The translations under genes were made by a program, and so were the position numbers. Below the pieces are notes generated by a model, which made no database searches, was not told where the DNA came from, and was given only the letters and a program-made list of their open reading frames with translations. From Streptomyces sp. WAC08241 (GTDB lineage Bacteria; Actinomycetota; Actinomycetes; Streptomycetales; Streptomycetaceae): a DNA stretch of 64,000 nucleotides. This document shows positions 56,565 to 64,000 of the stretch, one piece after another (position 1 is the stretch's first letter; each line of letters begins with the position of its first letter). The DNA is taken from contig CP042279.1 in assembly GCA_007858575.1 (NCBI GenBank), positions 5,024,501 through 5,088,500 of the forward strand, read 5' to 3'.

Positions 56565-56873
56565 TCACGCGACGGCGGTGATCGCGTCTCCCGGGGCGTC
56601 GGTCCGCTGCTGTCGGCGGTAGGCGGAGCCGTCCTTCGTACGGAGAGGAAGCCGCCGGTCACGAGGTGGCGGCGGAGGGCCGGGAAGTCCTCGTGCACGC
56701 CCTTCAGGGCCTCGTTGACCTCGGGCTCGCCGTAGGCCCGGCCGTCCTCGAAGAGGGTCGCGGCGAGGTGCGCGAGCAGCGCCTCGCGGCGGGCGGCGCG
56801 GCGCGGGACCGCTTGAGGCGCCCGTCGGCGGAGAACAGGTCGGCGACGGGGAGGAGGAAAGGTGACTGGTCAT
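56565..56873 (-). CDS. DUF2087 protein
   Basis: About 103 residues. Merging frames gives DLFSADGRLKAVPRRAARRE, ALLAHLAATLFEDGRAYGEP, EVNEALKGVHEDFPALRRHL and VTGGFLSVRRTKDGSAYRR, the compact helix-turn-helix-like DUF2087 fold often fused to metalloregulators or present alone. Frame changes near 56845, 56800 and 56645. ATG 56873 follows a poorly defined ribosome site. Function unknown; nucleic-acid binding is possible from the fold. Confidence 0.75.
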   Translation of the reverse strand: MTSHLSSSPSPTCSPPTGASSGPAPRRPPRGAARAPRRDPLRGRPGLRRARGQRGPEGRARGLPGPPPPPRDRRLPLRTKDGSAYRRQQRTDAPGDAITAVA

Positions 56874-56999
56874 GGACGAGGAGCCTGGCGCCCGCGGCCC
56901 GTCCGCCGCAAAGGATTTTCGACGGGGCCGAAGCGGTGGGAGACTTTCCTGTAGGGGGCTCGGGAAGACACCGTGGGAGACCACGGCGAGGAGCGCGCC

Positions 57000-57518
57000 A
57001 TGGCACCGGAACCGGAAGGCTCGGGGCGCCGCGCCCCTCCCGCCGACCCGCGCCGGGGCGCGACGAGTCGGCCGAGGAGCGCGCGGACCGGATGTGGGCC
57101 GACCTGCTCCAGGAGCTGCGGGTGGCCCAGACCGGCGTGCAGATCCTCTTCGGCGTCCTGTTCATCGCCGTCTTCCAGCCCGCCTTCACCGACCTCGGCG
57201 ACACCGACCGCGCCCTCTACGTCACCGCGGTCGTGCTGGGCGCCGCCAGCGCGGGGTCCTCATCGGCCCGGTGTCCCTGCACCGGATGGTCGCGGGCCGC
57301 CGCATCAAGCCGCAGACGGTGGTGCTCGCCGCCCGGATGGCCAGGACCGGGCTGCTGCTGCTCGCGGTGACCACCGTCCTGACCCTGCTCATGCTGCTGC
57401 GGGTCGCCTCGACGACACGCTCGCCGCCTGGCTTGCGGGGATCGTCGGCGTCTGGCTGTTCACCCTCTGGTTCGCGCTCCCGCTCTGGGCGAGACGGCAC
57501 TACACCAGCCGCGAGTAG
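57000..57518 (+). CDS. DUF6328 family membrane protein
   Basis: About 172 residues. A cytoplasmic head (RDESAEERADRMWADLLQEL) is followed by four membrane helices: GVQILFGVLFIAVFQPAF, ALYVTAVVLGAASAG, LLLLAVTTVLTLLMLL and WLAGIVGVWLFTLWFALPLW, then ARRHYTSRE. This matches streptomycete DUF6328 proteins. Frame changes near 57060, 57257 and 57413. ATG 57000 has GAGGAG 8 nt upstream. Function unknown. Confidence 0.82.
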   Translation: MAPEPEGSGRRAPPADPRRGATSRPRSARTGCGPTCSRSCGWPRPACRSSSASCSSPSSSPPSPTSATPTAPSTSPRSCWAPPARGPHRPGVPAPDGRGPPHQAADGGARRPDGQDRAAAARGDHRPDPAHAAAGRLDDTLAAWLAGIVGVWLFTLWFALPLWARRHYTSRE

Positions 57519-57612
57519 TCCGGGCGCCGCACTCGCGCGGTCGCTCGTCGTCCCCCGGAGGTGCTACGGGATCACACCGCGACGAGCCGGACCCGGGCGC
57601 CGCACAGCCTGC

Positions 57613-57927
57613 TCATGTCGTCGACGACGAGTGTTTCGGGCGCTGGCTTGCGGCGGGCCACTGGCCCTCGTCCGCGAACACGTCGTCGAAGACCTGGCGC
57701 GCCCCGTGCCTCGCCTGATCGGAGACCGGCCCTTTGCGGCTCTCGTAGTCCGCCAGGTACTCGTCCAGCATCTGCCCCCGCAGCTCCCGCTCGACAGCCG
57801 CCGCGATGAACGCGGAGAACTCGCGCTTACCGACTCGGGCCCGGATCGCCTCCGCCGTCCCCTCCGGCAGGGAAAGGCTGACGCGCATCGCCGGGCCTTC
57901 ACCGATGTTGTACGTCGTCTCGAGCAT
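57613..57927 (-). CDS. Ribbon-helix-helix antitoxin-like protein, apparently orphan
   Basis: 104 residues. MRVSLSLPEGTAEAIRARVG then KREFSAFIAAAVERELRG form the ribbon-helix-helix DNA-binding module; the acidic tail (LDEYLADYESRKGPVSDQAR, RQVFDDVFADEGQWPAA) is like type II antitoxin tails that wrap a toxin. The expected downstream toxin is missing: only a 14-codon stub (MSRLCGARVRLVAV) follows. ATG 57927 is used; a start at the internal ATG 57888 (MRVSLS) fits the domain better. The last ten residues may be off-frame. Probably a solitary antitoxin or remnant. Confidence 0.7.
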   Translation of the reverse strand: MLETTYNIGEGPAMRVSLSLPEGTAEAIRARVGKREFSAFIAAAVERELRGQMLDEYLADYESRKGPVSDQARHGARQVFDDVFADEGQWPAASQRPKHSSSTT

Positions 57928-58006
57928 GCGTCCAGCGTGTCAAACGAGTGGGAGGAGCGAAACGGACTCGCCATCCGCGCGAAGGGCCTCGAAGTGCCGA
58001 CGAGGG

Positions 58007-58197
58007 TCAGACCGCGTACGTCCGCGCGAACGCGGTGAACGCGGACCAGGCGGCCGGGGTGGCGGTCAGTTCGCCCCGGGCGTGGTCCTTGGTGTCCCGG
58101 ACGCGGACGAGGGGAGGTTGTCGGCGACCTCGACGCAGGCGTCGTTGGTGTTGCCGCTGTACGTGCTCTTGTGCCAGTTGGGAGATGTCTCAGTCAT
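58007..58197 (-). CDS. DUF397 protein
   Basis: About 63 residues, split by one frame change near 58112: MTETSPNWHKSTYSGNTNDA, CVEVADNLP, then VRVRDTKDHARGELTATPAA and FARTYAV. W-x-K-S-S/T-Y-S and CVEVA are the DUF397 signature. These small proteins accompany XRE/DUF5753 regulators and modulate them (WhiJ-like loci). Its ATG lies 8 nt inside the end of the regulator gene, so it is translationally coupled. Confidence 0.88.
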
Positions 58198-59009
58198 CGT
58201 GTTCCTTCGCAATGGCACGCATCAGTTCAAGGGATGCCCGGACGCTCAGGGCATCCTGTTGCAGGAGATCATAGACCCGCTGGAATTGCAGGACTTCGGT
58301 ACGGTCCTCCGTGTAACTACCCGTGCTGAAGCCCTCCGTGTACGCTCCGCGCTCCCCTTCGGAAGGGTGAGCAGGGCGAAGGAGCCGGCCACCGGCACGC
58401 CGCTCATGGGAAACACCTGGACGTTCACGTTGGGGCGTTCGCACATGGCAAGCAGGTGCTCGATCTGCTCCCGCATCGCCTGTTTGCCCCCGGTCTCACG
58501 CCGTAGGCAGGCCTCGTCCAGGACGGTCACCATCCAGGGCGGGTCGGAGCGTTCGAGTACCGCCTGTCGTTCCAGGCGTCCTTGGACGTAGTCGCCGATC
58601 AGACTCGGCGCGCCCGCGAGGCCCGCTTCCATCGCCCCGCGCGCGTAACCGGCGGTCTGGAGCAGTCCCGGCACGACGATGGAGAACTCGTGGATGGCGG
58701 TGGCTTCGAGCTGACGGCGCAAGTAGGTCTTCGCGTAGTCGCGAACGCTCTGCTGGCTCACGATCTTCACGAGGTTCACCAGGGAGTCGGGCGGGAGCTG
58801 GAGCACCACCTCCAGTTTCTTCGCCAGGTCCCGGTCCGGGGATCCTCGCCCCGCTCGATCTCGGAGATCCGGGTCGTACTGCTGAAGACCTTGGTCGCCA
58901 GATACGTCTGCGTCCACTCGCGTCCGAGCACCAGCCGGGCCTCGCGGACCATGTTCCCGAGGTACTGCTCGACGCTGTCGCCGGGGTCTAGATCTTGGGG
59001 TCCTGGCAT
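58190..59009 (-). CDS. XRE-family regulator with DUF5753 domain (WhiJ-like)
   Basis: About 273 residues. N-terminal helix-turn-helix: LGREWTQTYLATKVFSSTTR, ISEIERGEDP. The DUF5753 ligand domain has AIHEFSIVVPGLLQTAGYAR, RQAVLERSDPPWMVTVLDEA and NVNVQVFPMSGVPVAGSFAL. Frame changes near 58840 and 58355. ATG 59009 is used, giving MPGPQDLDPGDSVEQYLGN. It is followed by an overlapping DUF397 gene, the standard WhiJ arrangement in Streptomyces, where such pairs affect development and antibiotic production. Confidence 0.9.
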
Positions 59010-59118
59010 ATGCCCCGTTCCTCACCCGCGCAGTGGAACTCAACTCCTGGAAAGCGTAGGGCGGCACGCGCGATCGTGGAGGCGTCCCGGAGAAGATCCA
59101 CCAGAAAGGGAACCCCCC

Positions 59119-59351
59119 ATGAGCGCAACCCCACCCCCTCCCGCCCCGTCGGCGAAGCCGAAGCCGCCCGGGTGTACCGGGAGCTCAAGGACGCCATGGA
59201 CACCGCCGGCCTTCCCACGAGCGGGCTCTACCGGGACGTCACGCGCGGCCCCGGCGGGGACGCGCACCGGTACGGGCTCGGGACCGTCGGCATCGGCGGG
59301 GCCAAGCGGCTGACCGTGCTCCTGCGCACCGCGCGGGCGGTCGGCGCGTGA
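59119..59351 (+). CDS. Small protein divergent from the WhiJ-like locus
   Basis: About 77 residues. MSATPPP from ATG 59119, then a frame change near 59140 into PVGEAEAARVYRELKDAMDT, AGLPTSGLYRDVTRGPGGDA and KRLTVLLRTARAVGA. GAAAGGG precedes the start. The following gene overlaps its stop (GTGA). Small proteins of this kind occur next to XRE/DUF397 loci; no function known to me. Confidence 0.6.
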
Positions 59352-59580
59352 GGTACCGGATCGGCGACGTCGTGACCGACGCGCAGCGGGCGCTCACCGG
59401 GCAAGTCCGTTCCGCGCACGGGAACATGCTGGTCCTGGCCCGCCCCAGCGGCTACCTGTGGAGGCGGCGGCCGACCAGTGCTGGACGGCGAGTCCGGAGG
59501 AGCGCGCGAGCCTGACCCCGAGCGGAGCCGTACGGGTCATCAGCACCTCGGCCCGGGAGCCGTCTCCGCTACCCGAATGA
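59348..59580 (+). CDS. Small hypothetical protein coupled to the previous gene
   Basis: About 77 residues. GTG 59348 gives VRYRIGDVVTDAQRALTGQV, then SAHGNMLVLARPSGYLW; a frame change near 59460 leads to AAADQCWTASPEERASLTPS and VISTSAREPSPLPE at TGA 59578. The start overlaps the previous stop by 4 nt, a coupled pair. A beta-rich fold is suggested by the N-terminus. Unknown function. Confidence 0.6.
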
Positions 59581-59586
59581 TGATGT

Positions 59587-59613
59587 GACTGCCCGTCACT
59601 CGAACGGGCGGTC
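59587..59613 (+). terminator. Hairpin after the small-protein pair
   Basis: GACTGCCCGT (59587-59596) and ACGGGCGGTC (59604-59613), 9 of 10 paired, 7-nt loop, immediately after the stop at 59580. Confidence 0.6.
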
Positions 59614-59711
59614 TTCACTCTTCGTGTCCGTCCGGGCATATGCCGCTGCGGTACGTTCGCAAACGGCCCCCGCCGATGACCTGAGAACCATCGTCGAGGG
59701 CCTGAACCCCA

Positions 59712-60725
59712 GTGGAAGGCAACACTCCCACCGTGATCTACCGGCACTTTAACGCGCCTCGCGCGGCTTCTCGCCGTTCTCGCACAACATCATCCGGCAC
59801 CCCCGGCTGAACTCCCACGCCGTGCGGCTGCTGACCTGGCAGCTCTCCCTTCCGAGAACGCCCGCGAAAACCTGTCCCGTACAGCCGAACGGGCCAGGAT
59901 CGGGGGCGACTCGTTCACCAAGGCCAAGCGCGAGCTCATGGCGGAGGGGTTCGTCCACGAGCGGCGGACGCAGGTGGCCGGAGGGCTGTGGGTGACGCAA
60001 CAGCTCATTTCCGCCGAGCCGTTGACCCGCGAGCAGGCGGCCAAGATCTTCGCCCGGGAGCCGCGCCTCCTCCACCGGGGAGCCCGCGTCCCCGCAGGTC
60101 GTACCGGGTGACGGGAATCCGGCCGCCGGTGTTCCGGTGCACCCGTCCACCGGCGGTCATCCAGAAGAAGACCTCCAGGAGAAGACCTCCCACCTTCCGG
60201 ACGGGGGCGGGGCGAGGGCGAGGACGGAGAGCCCGCACCCGAGGGCCCCCGGCCCTCGAAGAGCCCCGGTCCCTCGAAGACGCCCGCGCCCTCGTCGGGG
60301 CCCTCCCCTCCTCTCCCCCGCCCTGCGCCGCATCCCGCCCGGCATGCGCGACGAACTCACCCGGCTCGCCGGCCGGTGGCTGGAGGCCGGGTACACCTCC
60401 GCCGACGTGCACGAGCACGTCCTGTGCGGCCTCCCCGGTGCCGGGACGCCCGTACACCGGCCCGGCGGGCTCGTCCGGTACCTGCTGCGGGAAGTGCCGC
60501 CCCGCGAAGTGCCGCCCCGGTGTCCGAGGGGCCCCGGCTGTCCGCGCGGCTGGCCGGGGCGCGGGAGTGCGCCGGGGAGCACGTGCAGCCGATGCTGTTC
60601 CGGCCGGTCGGGGACGAGGCGTACTGCCGGGAGTGCGCGGCCGGGGGCCGGAACCGGAACGGGGACCGAACCGCCCGTCCGGTGGCGGTCGCCCGGCTGC
60701 CCCGGCGGGCACAATGCCCCCATGA
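59712..60725 (+). CDS. Winged-helix DNA-binding protein
   Basis: About 338 residues. The N-terminal half reads VIYRHF, NSHAVRLLTWQLSLP, NARENLSRTAERARIGGDSF and KRELMAEGFVHERRTQVAGG, a winged-helix domain like those of plasmid/phage replication or conjugation regulators. A Pro/Arg-rich linker follows, then a C-terminal domain with MRDELTRLAGRWLEAGYTSA, LVRYLLREVPP and CAGEHVQPMLFRPVGDEAYC (possible Cys/His metal site with CREC). Frame changes near 59760, 59850, 60080, 60300, 60520 and 60650. Its stop overlaps the next ATG (ATGA), so the pair is coupled. Confidence 0.7.
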
Positions 60726-61433
60726 CCGCAGACCAGGACCCCGCGCTCCTCCGGCGCTGGAACGCCACCCTGCTCGCCGCCCGCGCCGGACGCGAGGGCC
60801 CCGACCCCGCCCCGTACGGGCGGAACCTGCTCGCCCGCTGGGCCGAGCCGCAGCGCCGGTACCACACGGTCGACCACCTGCGGGCGGTCCTCGACCGCAT
60901 CGACGAGCTGGCCGACCAGGGCGGCGAGGGCGGTGAGCTGGAACTCGTACGGCTCGCCGCCTGGTTCCACGACGCCGTCTACCGCCCCGACCGCTCGGAG
61001 AACGAGGAGCGCTCGGCGCTCCTGGCCGAGAAGGCCTCGCCGAGGCGGGCCTCACCCCGCACGAGGTGACCGAGGTCGCCCGCCTGGTGCGCCTGACCGT
61101 CACCCACGACCCGGACGGCGGCGACCTCAACGGCGAGACCCTCTGCGACGCGGACCTCGCGGTCCTGGCGAGCGACCCCGCCGCGTACGCGGCGTACGCG
61201 GCGGCGGTCCGCGAGGAGTACGGCTTCGTCCCCGACGACGCCTTCCGCGAGGGCCGCGCTGCCGTCCTGCGCCACCTCCTCGACCTCCCCGGCTCTTCCG
61301 CACCCCCTACGGGGCGGCGGTCTGGGAGGAGCGGGCGCGCGAGAACGTGGAGCGGGAGCTGAAGGAACTGACGGGACGGGCGGGACGAGCGGGGCGAGCG
61401 GGGCGAGCGGGGCGGGCGGGGCGAGCGGGCTGA
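60722..61433 (+). CDS. HD-domain hydrolase with a Gly-Arg-Ala tail
   Basis: About 237 residues. The metal site is RYHTVDHLRAVLDRI, RLAAWFHDAVYRPDRSENEE and ETLCDADLAVLASD, an HD-type predicted metal-dependent phosphohydrolase. Frame changes near 61033 and 61300. The C-terminus is a low-complexity GRAGRAGRAG tail from 9-nt repeats, likely to vary among strains. ATG 60722 overlaps the previous stop by 3 nt. Substrate not known. Confidence 0.85.
61371..61430. repeat. 9-nt tandem repeats at the end of the HD gene
   Basis: About six copies of a GGGGCGAGC-like unit (some GGGCGGGC), encoding G-R-A. A slippage-prone stretch. Confidence 0.8.
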
Positions 61434-61536
61434 GGCGTCCGCGACAAAACCACTACTCGCTTGTCAGCGGCCCTTGTTAAGCCTCCGGCACGCGGTCCGT
61501 GATCACGGACCGCGACCGCTTTCAGGGGAGGGACGC

Positions 61537-63709
61537 TTGTCCAGTCGGAAGCCCGGTCGCGCGAGACGCGCCGGAAGAGGGTCGTACGCGGGTGGGGCGC
61601 GGCGGCGACCGTGGCCGCGGTCGTCGCGTCGGTCGTGACGGCCGTGCCCGGCACCGCGCACGCGGCGGACAACCTGCCGCCGGAGCAGCCGCTCGTCCAG
61701 GACCTCCGGACGAACTCCGAGCCCTGCGCCACCGGCGACGCGCCCGCGTACGTCGCGACGGAGCCCTTCGTCACGGCCGTGCTGCGCGACCCGGTGGAGG
61801 ACAACCAGCCCTCCGAGGCCAACATGGTCTCCGGTGAGTTCGAGGCCTGGTGGACGGACGCCTCCGGAGCCGAGCAGCGCCGCACCTACGCCTCCTCGTA
61901 CCCGCTGCCCTCCGGGACCGCCCAGCGCTGGCAGCTCCCGCCGGACGTACCGGCCGACACCGTCGTCTCGTGGCACGTCCGCGCGAACGACGGCACCGCG
62001 GTCTCCGCGTGGAGCTCCGAAGGGGCGGGCGCGGCCTGCCGGTTCGTGATCGACCGCGTGAGCCCGAACGCCCCGGTCGTCACCTCCGAGGAGTACCCGG
62101 CGGACCAGTACCGGGACGGCGTCGGCGTGTACGGCTCCTTCACGGTGGACTCCCCGTCGCCCGACGTCGTCGCGTACGAGTACGGCTTCGTCGGCGGCCC
62201 CTACGGGACCGCCCGTCCTGCCGGGCCCGGCGGCGGCGCGACCATCCGCTTCCTGCCGCAGAGGAACGGCCCGGACTACCTGACCGTCCGGGCGATCGAC
62301 CGGGCGGGCCGGAGCAGCACGAGCGTCTACCACCACTTCTTCGTGAACGCCGGCCGCGCGCCGGTCGCCCACTGAAGCTGGCCGACGCCGCCGGGTCCAC
62401 GAGCGCCGCCGCCGAGAAGGGCACGGCCGCCCGGGCCGGCACCGGCGTGACCTTCGGCGGCGCGGCGCCCGCCGGCACCTCCCTCGCCTCCACGGCCGCG
62501 CTCGACGGCAGCCGCCAGGCCTTCCTCACCGCGCCCGCCCCGGCCGTCGACACCCGCGGGACCTTCGCCGTCAGCGCCTGGGTCCGCCCCGCGCGGACCG
62601 ACCGCGCCATGACGGTCGCGAGCCAGGACGCGGCCGGCGGGTCCGCCTACGTCCTCGGTCTGCGCACGGAGGCCTCCGGCCCCGTCTGGTCCTTCGCCCT
62701 CGGCGACGCACGGGTGTCGGGCGGTGCTCCGGAGACCGGCGAGTGGGCCCACCTCCTGGGCCTCCGCGACGCCGAGACCGGTGACGTCCGGCTGTACGTC
62801 AACGGCCGCCCGGTGGGCACCGCCGTGCGGGCCGTCCCCGCCGCGGCGTCCGGCGCGTTCCAGCTCGGCCGGGCCCGTCAGGAACGGGCTACGACCGGCA
62901 CTGGAAGGGCGACCTCGGGGACGTCCGGGTCCACGACCGCGTCGTCGTCGCCGACGAGGTGACCCGGCTCGCCCACCGGCAGCCGAAGCGGCTCGGCCAC
63001 TGGGCCCTGGAGACCGCGACGGACGGCGCCAGCCCGGGGCGGCCGGTGACGGGCCGCTGCGGCTCCGCACCGGGGCGACGATCCACCGGGGCCCCGACGG
63101 TTCCTGCGTCCCGGACCTCGATCCCGACTGCCCGGACGTGCCGTACGCCCTGGTCGGCGACGGCCACCTGACCCTGGACGGCAAGGCCGGTCACGCCGTC
63201 GCCGACGGGCCGGTCGTGGACACCTCGGAGAGCTTCAGCGTCGGCGTGACCGTGCGGCTCGCGGACCTCGAACCGGCCCGCCCGATGACCGTGCTGTCCG
63301 TGCCCGGCACGTACGCCGACGCCTTCAAGGTGCGCTACAGCCCGTCGGCCCACGCCTGGCAGCTCGTCGTGCCGAAGCGGGACAGGGCCGGCGCGCCCGA
63401 GCTGGTCCTCTCGCAGATCGTCCCGGCGGACGGCGGCCAGGGCCAGGGCCACTACCTGGCCGTCGTCTACGACGACGCGACCGACACGGTCAAGCTGTAC
63501 CTCGACGGGTACACCAACGCGGGCGCGACCGCCGCCCTCCCGGCGTCCTGGCGCGGCACCGGTCCGCTCCAGATCGGCCGCGGCCTCACCCCCGCGGTCC
63601 CGGCGAGTACCTGCGCGGGGACGTGGACGAGGTCCAGGCGTACTCCGGCGCGCTGCGTGACCAGGACGTCACCAGGCTCGGCGGCGGCGGCGAGCCCTGC
63701 CTCTGCTGA
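61537..63709 (+). CDS. Secreted protein with two LamG-like domains
   Basis: About 724 residues. TTG 61537 (GGGGAGGG upstream) starts SSRKPGRARRAG; a frame change near 61575 leads to the signal helix AAATVAAVVASVVTAVPGTA ending HAADN. An N-terminal domain (EAWWTDASGAEQRRTYASSY, VSWHVRANDGTAVSAWSSEG) resembles fibronectin/Ig-like repeats. Then come two concanavalin-like LamG domains: FAVSAWVRPARTDRAMTVAS with LYVNGRPVGT, and FSVGVTVRLADLEPARPMTV with LYLDGYTNAG. Frame changes near 62370, 62880, 63045 and 63600. It ends GGGGEPCLC. Probably an extracellular or cell-surface adhesin. Confidence 0.85.
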
Positions 63710-63716
63710 GCGGCGT

Positions 63717-63785
63717 CCCTGCGTGTCCCTGGGGGCGTGTCCCCGGGGGCGTGTCCCTGGGGGCGCACGTCCCCGGGGGCACGCG
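63717..63785. repeat. GC-rich tandem repeats after the LamG gene
   Basis: About four copies of a GTGTCCCYGGGGGC-like 14-15 nt unit. It can also fold back (CCCTGGGGGC with GCCCTCAGGG). Possible terminator or mutational hotspot. Confidence 0.65.
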
Positions 63786-63839
63786 CCCTCAGGGACGTAT
63801 CCACATGCCAAGACGGTCCGGCACAACGGAATGACAGGC

Positions 63840-64000
63840 ATGAATCCACGGTTGACCCATGTCATGCCGCCTTCCTCAGCCGAGCCCGCCCCCACCGGGA
63901 CCACCGCCCCCACGAGCACCCGCATGCCGACGGCCGTCTACATCCTCGGCCTCTCCGTCTTCGCGCTCGGGACGAGCGAGTTCATGCTCTCCGGGCTGCT
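63840..64000 (+). CDS. MFS transporter (3' partial, Cmx/CmrA-like)
   Basis: Only the first ~53 residues lie in the window. A Pro/Ala/Thr-rich N-terminus is followed by MPTAVYILGLSVFALGTSEF and MLSGLL, the first membrane helix of chloramphenicol-efflux-type MFS proteins. Start ATG 63840 or 63864, in the same frame; neither has a clear ribosome site. The gene continues beyond 64000. Confidence 0.75.
   Translation, partial: MNPRLTHVMPPSSAEPAPTGTTAPTSTRMPTAVYILGLSVFALGTSEFMLSGL

Noticed and set aside
1..64000. tRNA, rRNA, insertion sequences, integrase or prophage genes
   Set aside because: I looked for cloverleaf-like sequences, transposase motifs and terminal repeats and found none convincing.

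Overview
This window comes from a high-GC actinomycete, almost certainly a Streptomyces. The evidence is the base composition and GTG/TTG starts, the futalosine (menaquinone) genes, DUF2530, DUF3027, DUF5753/DUF397 and DUF2771 families, a HelR-type helicase, DasR-like sites beside a GH18 chitinase, and many leaderless starts. No rRNA, tRNA, CRISPR array, insertion sequence or prophage was recognised.

The sequence carries pervasive single-base indels. Most genes longer than about 400 bp change frame once or more, nearly always at a G, C or A run that is one base short, so one protein is spread over two or three frames. These look like uncorrected homopolymer errors, not mutations. I therefore merged frames, and each CDS coordinate is the inferred full extent of the gene.

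Layout. 0-9.9 kb: end of a secreted ricin-type lectin, FAD/Fe-S oxidase, serC, secreted propeller-like protein, alpha/beta hydrolase, methyltransferase, SGNH hydrolase, aldo/keto reductase. 10-19.2 kb: RNA cyclic phosphodiesterase, acetyltransferase, a 111-nt nested inverted repeat, a MarR-MFS operon, purine permease, DUF2530, a P-type ATPase and a MerR-like regulator. 19.3-24.5 kb: a graspetide (ATP-grasp-modified RiPP) locus with regulator, small upstream gene, precursor, ATP-grasp ligase and PIMT-like methyltransferase. 24.5-28.2 kb: two unfamiliar genes, one with a duplicated Cys-rich module. 28.2-37.9 kb: a sacsin-like HSP90-fold ATPase, DUF3027, MFS, lipoprotein, mqnB-mqnD, cold-shock protein, HAD hydrolase. 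38-43.8 kb: a membrane protein with Gly-X-Y repeats, then a helicase-C/WYL protein and an XPB-like helicase. 43.8-49.7 kb: TetR with a TetX-like monooxygenase, small membrane proteins, HelR, and an aminoglycoside phosphotransferase-like protein. 49.7-56 kb: cutC, a copper block (His-rich peptide, two CsoR-like operators, copA), GH18 chitinase with DasR-like sites, and a GlxA-type AraC regulator. 56-64 kb: an SVGS-repeat membrane protein, DUF2087, DUF6328, an orphan antitoxin, a WhiJ-like XRE/DUF397 locus, a winged-helix protein, an HD hydrolase, a secreted LamG protein and the start of an MFS gene.

Functional themes are menaquinone supply (mqnB/mqnD overlap), copper efflux (copA under paired palindromes), chitin/GlcNAc sensing (matching dyads at chitinase and cutC), tolerance of antibiotics (HelR, TetX-like, efflux pumps), and one RiPP pathway that is the most interesting specialised system here.
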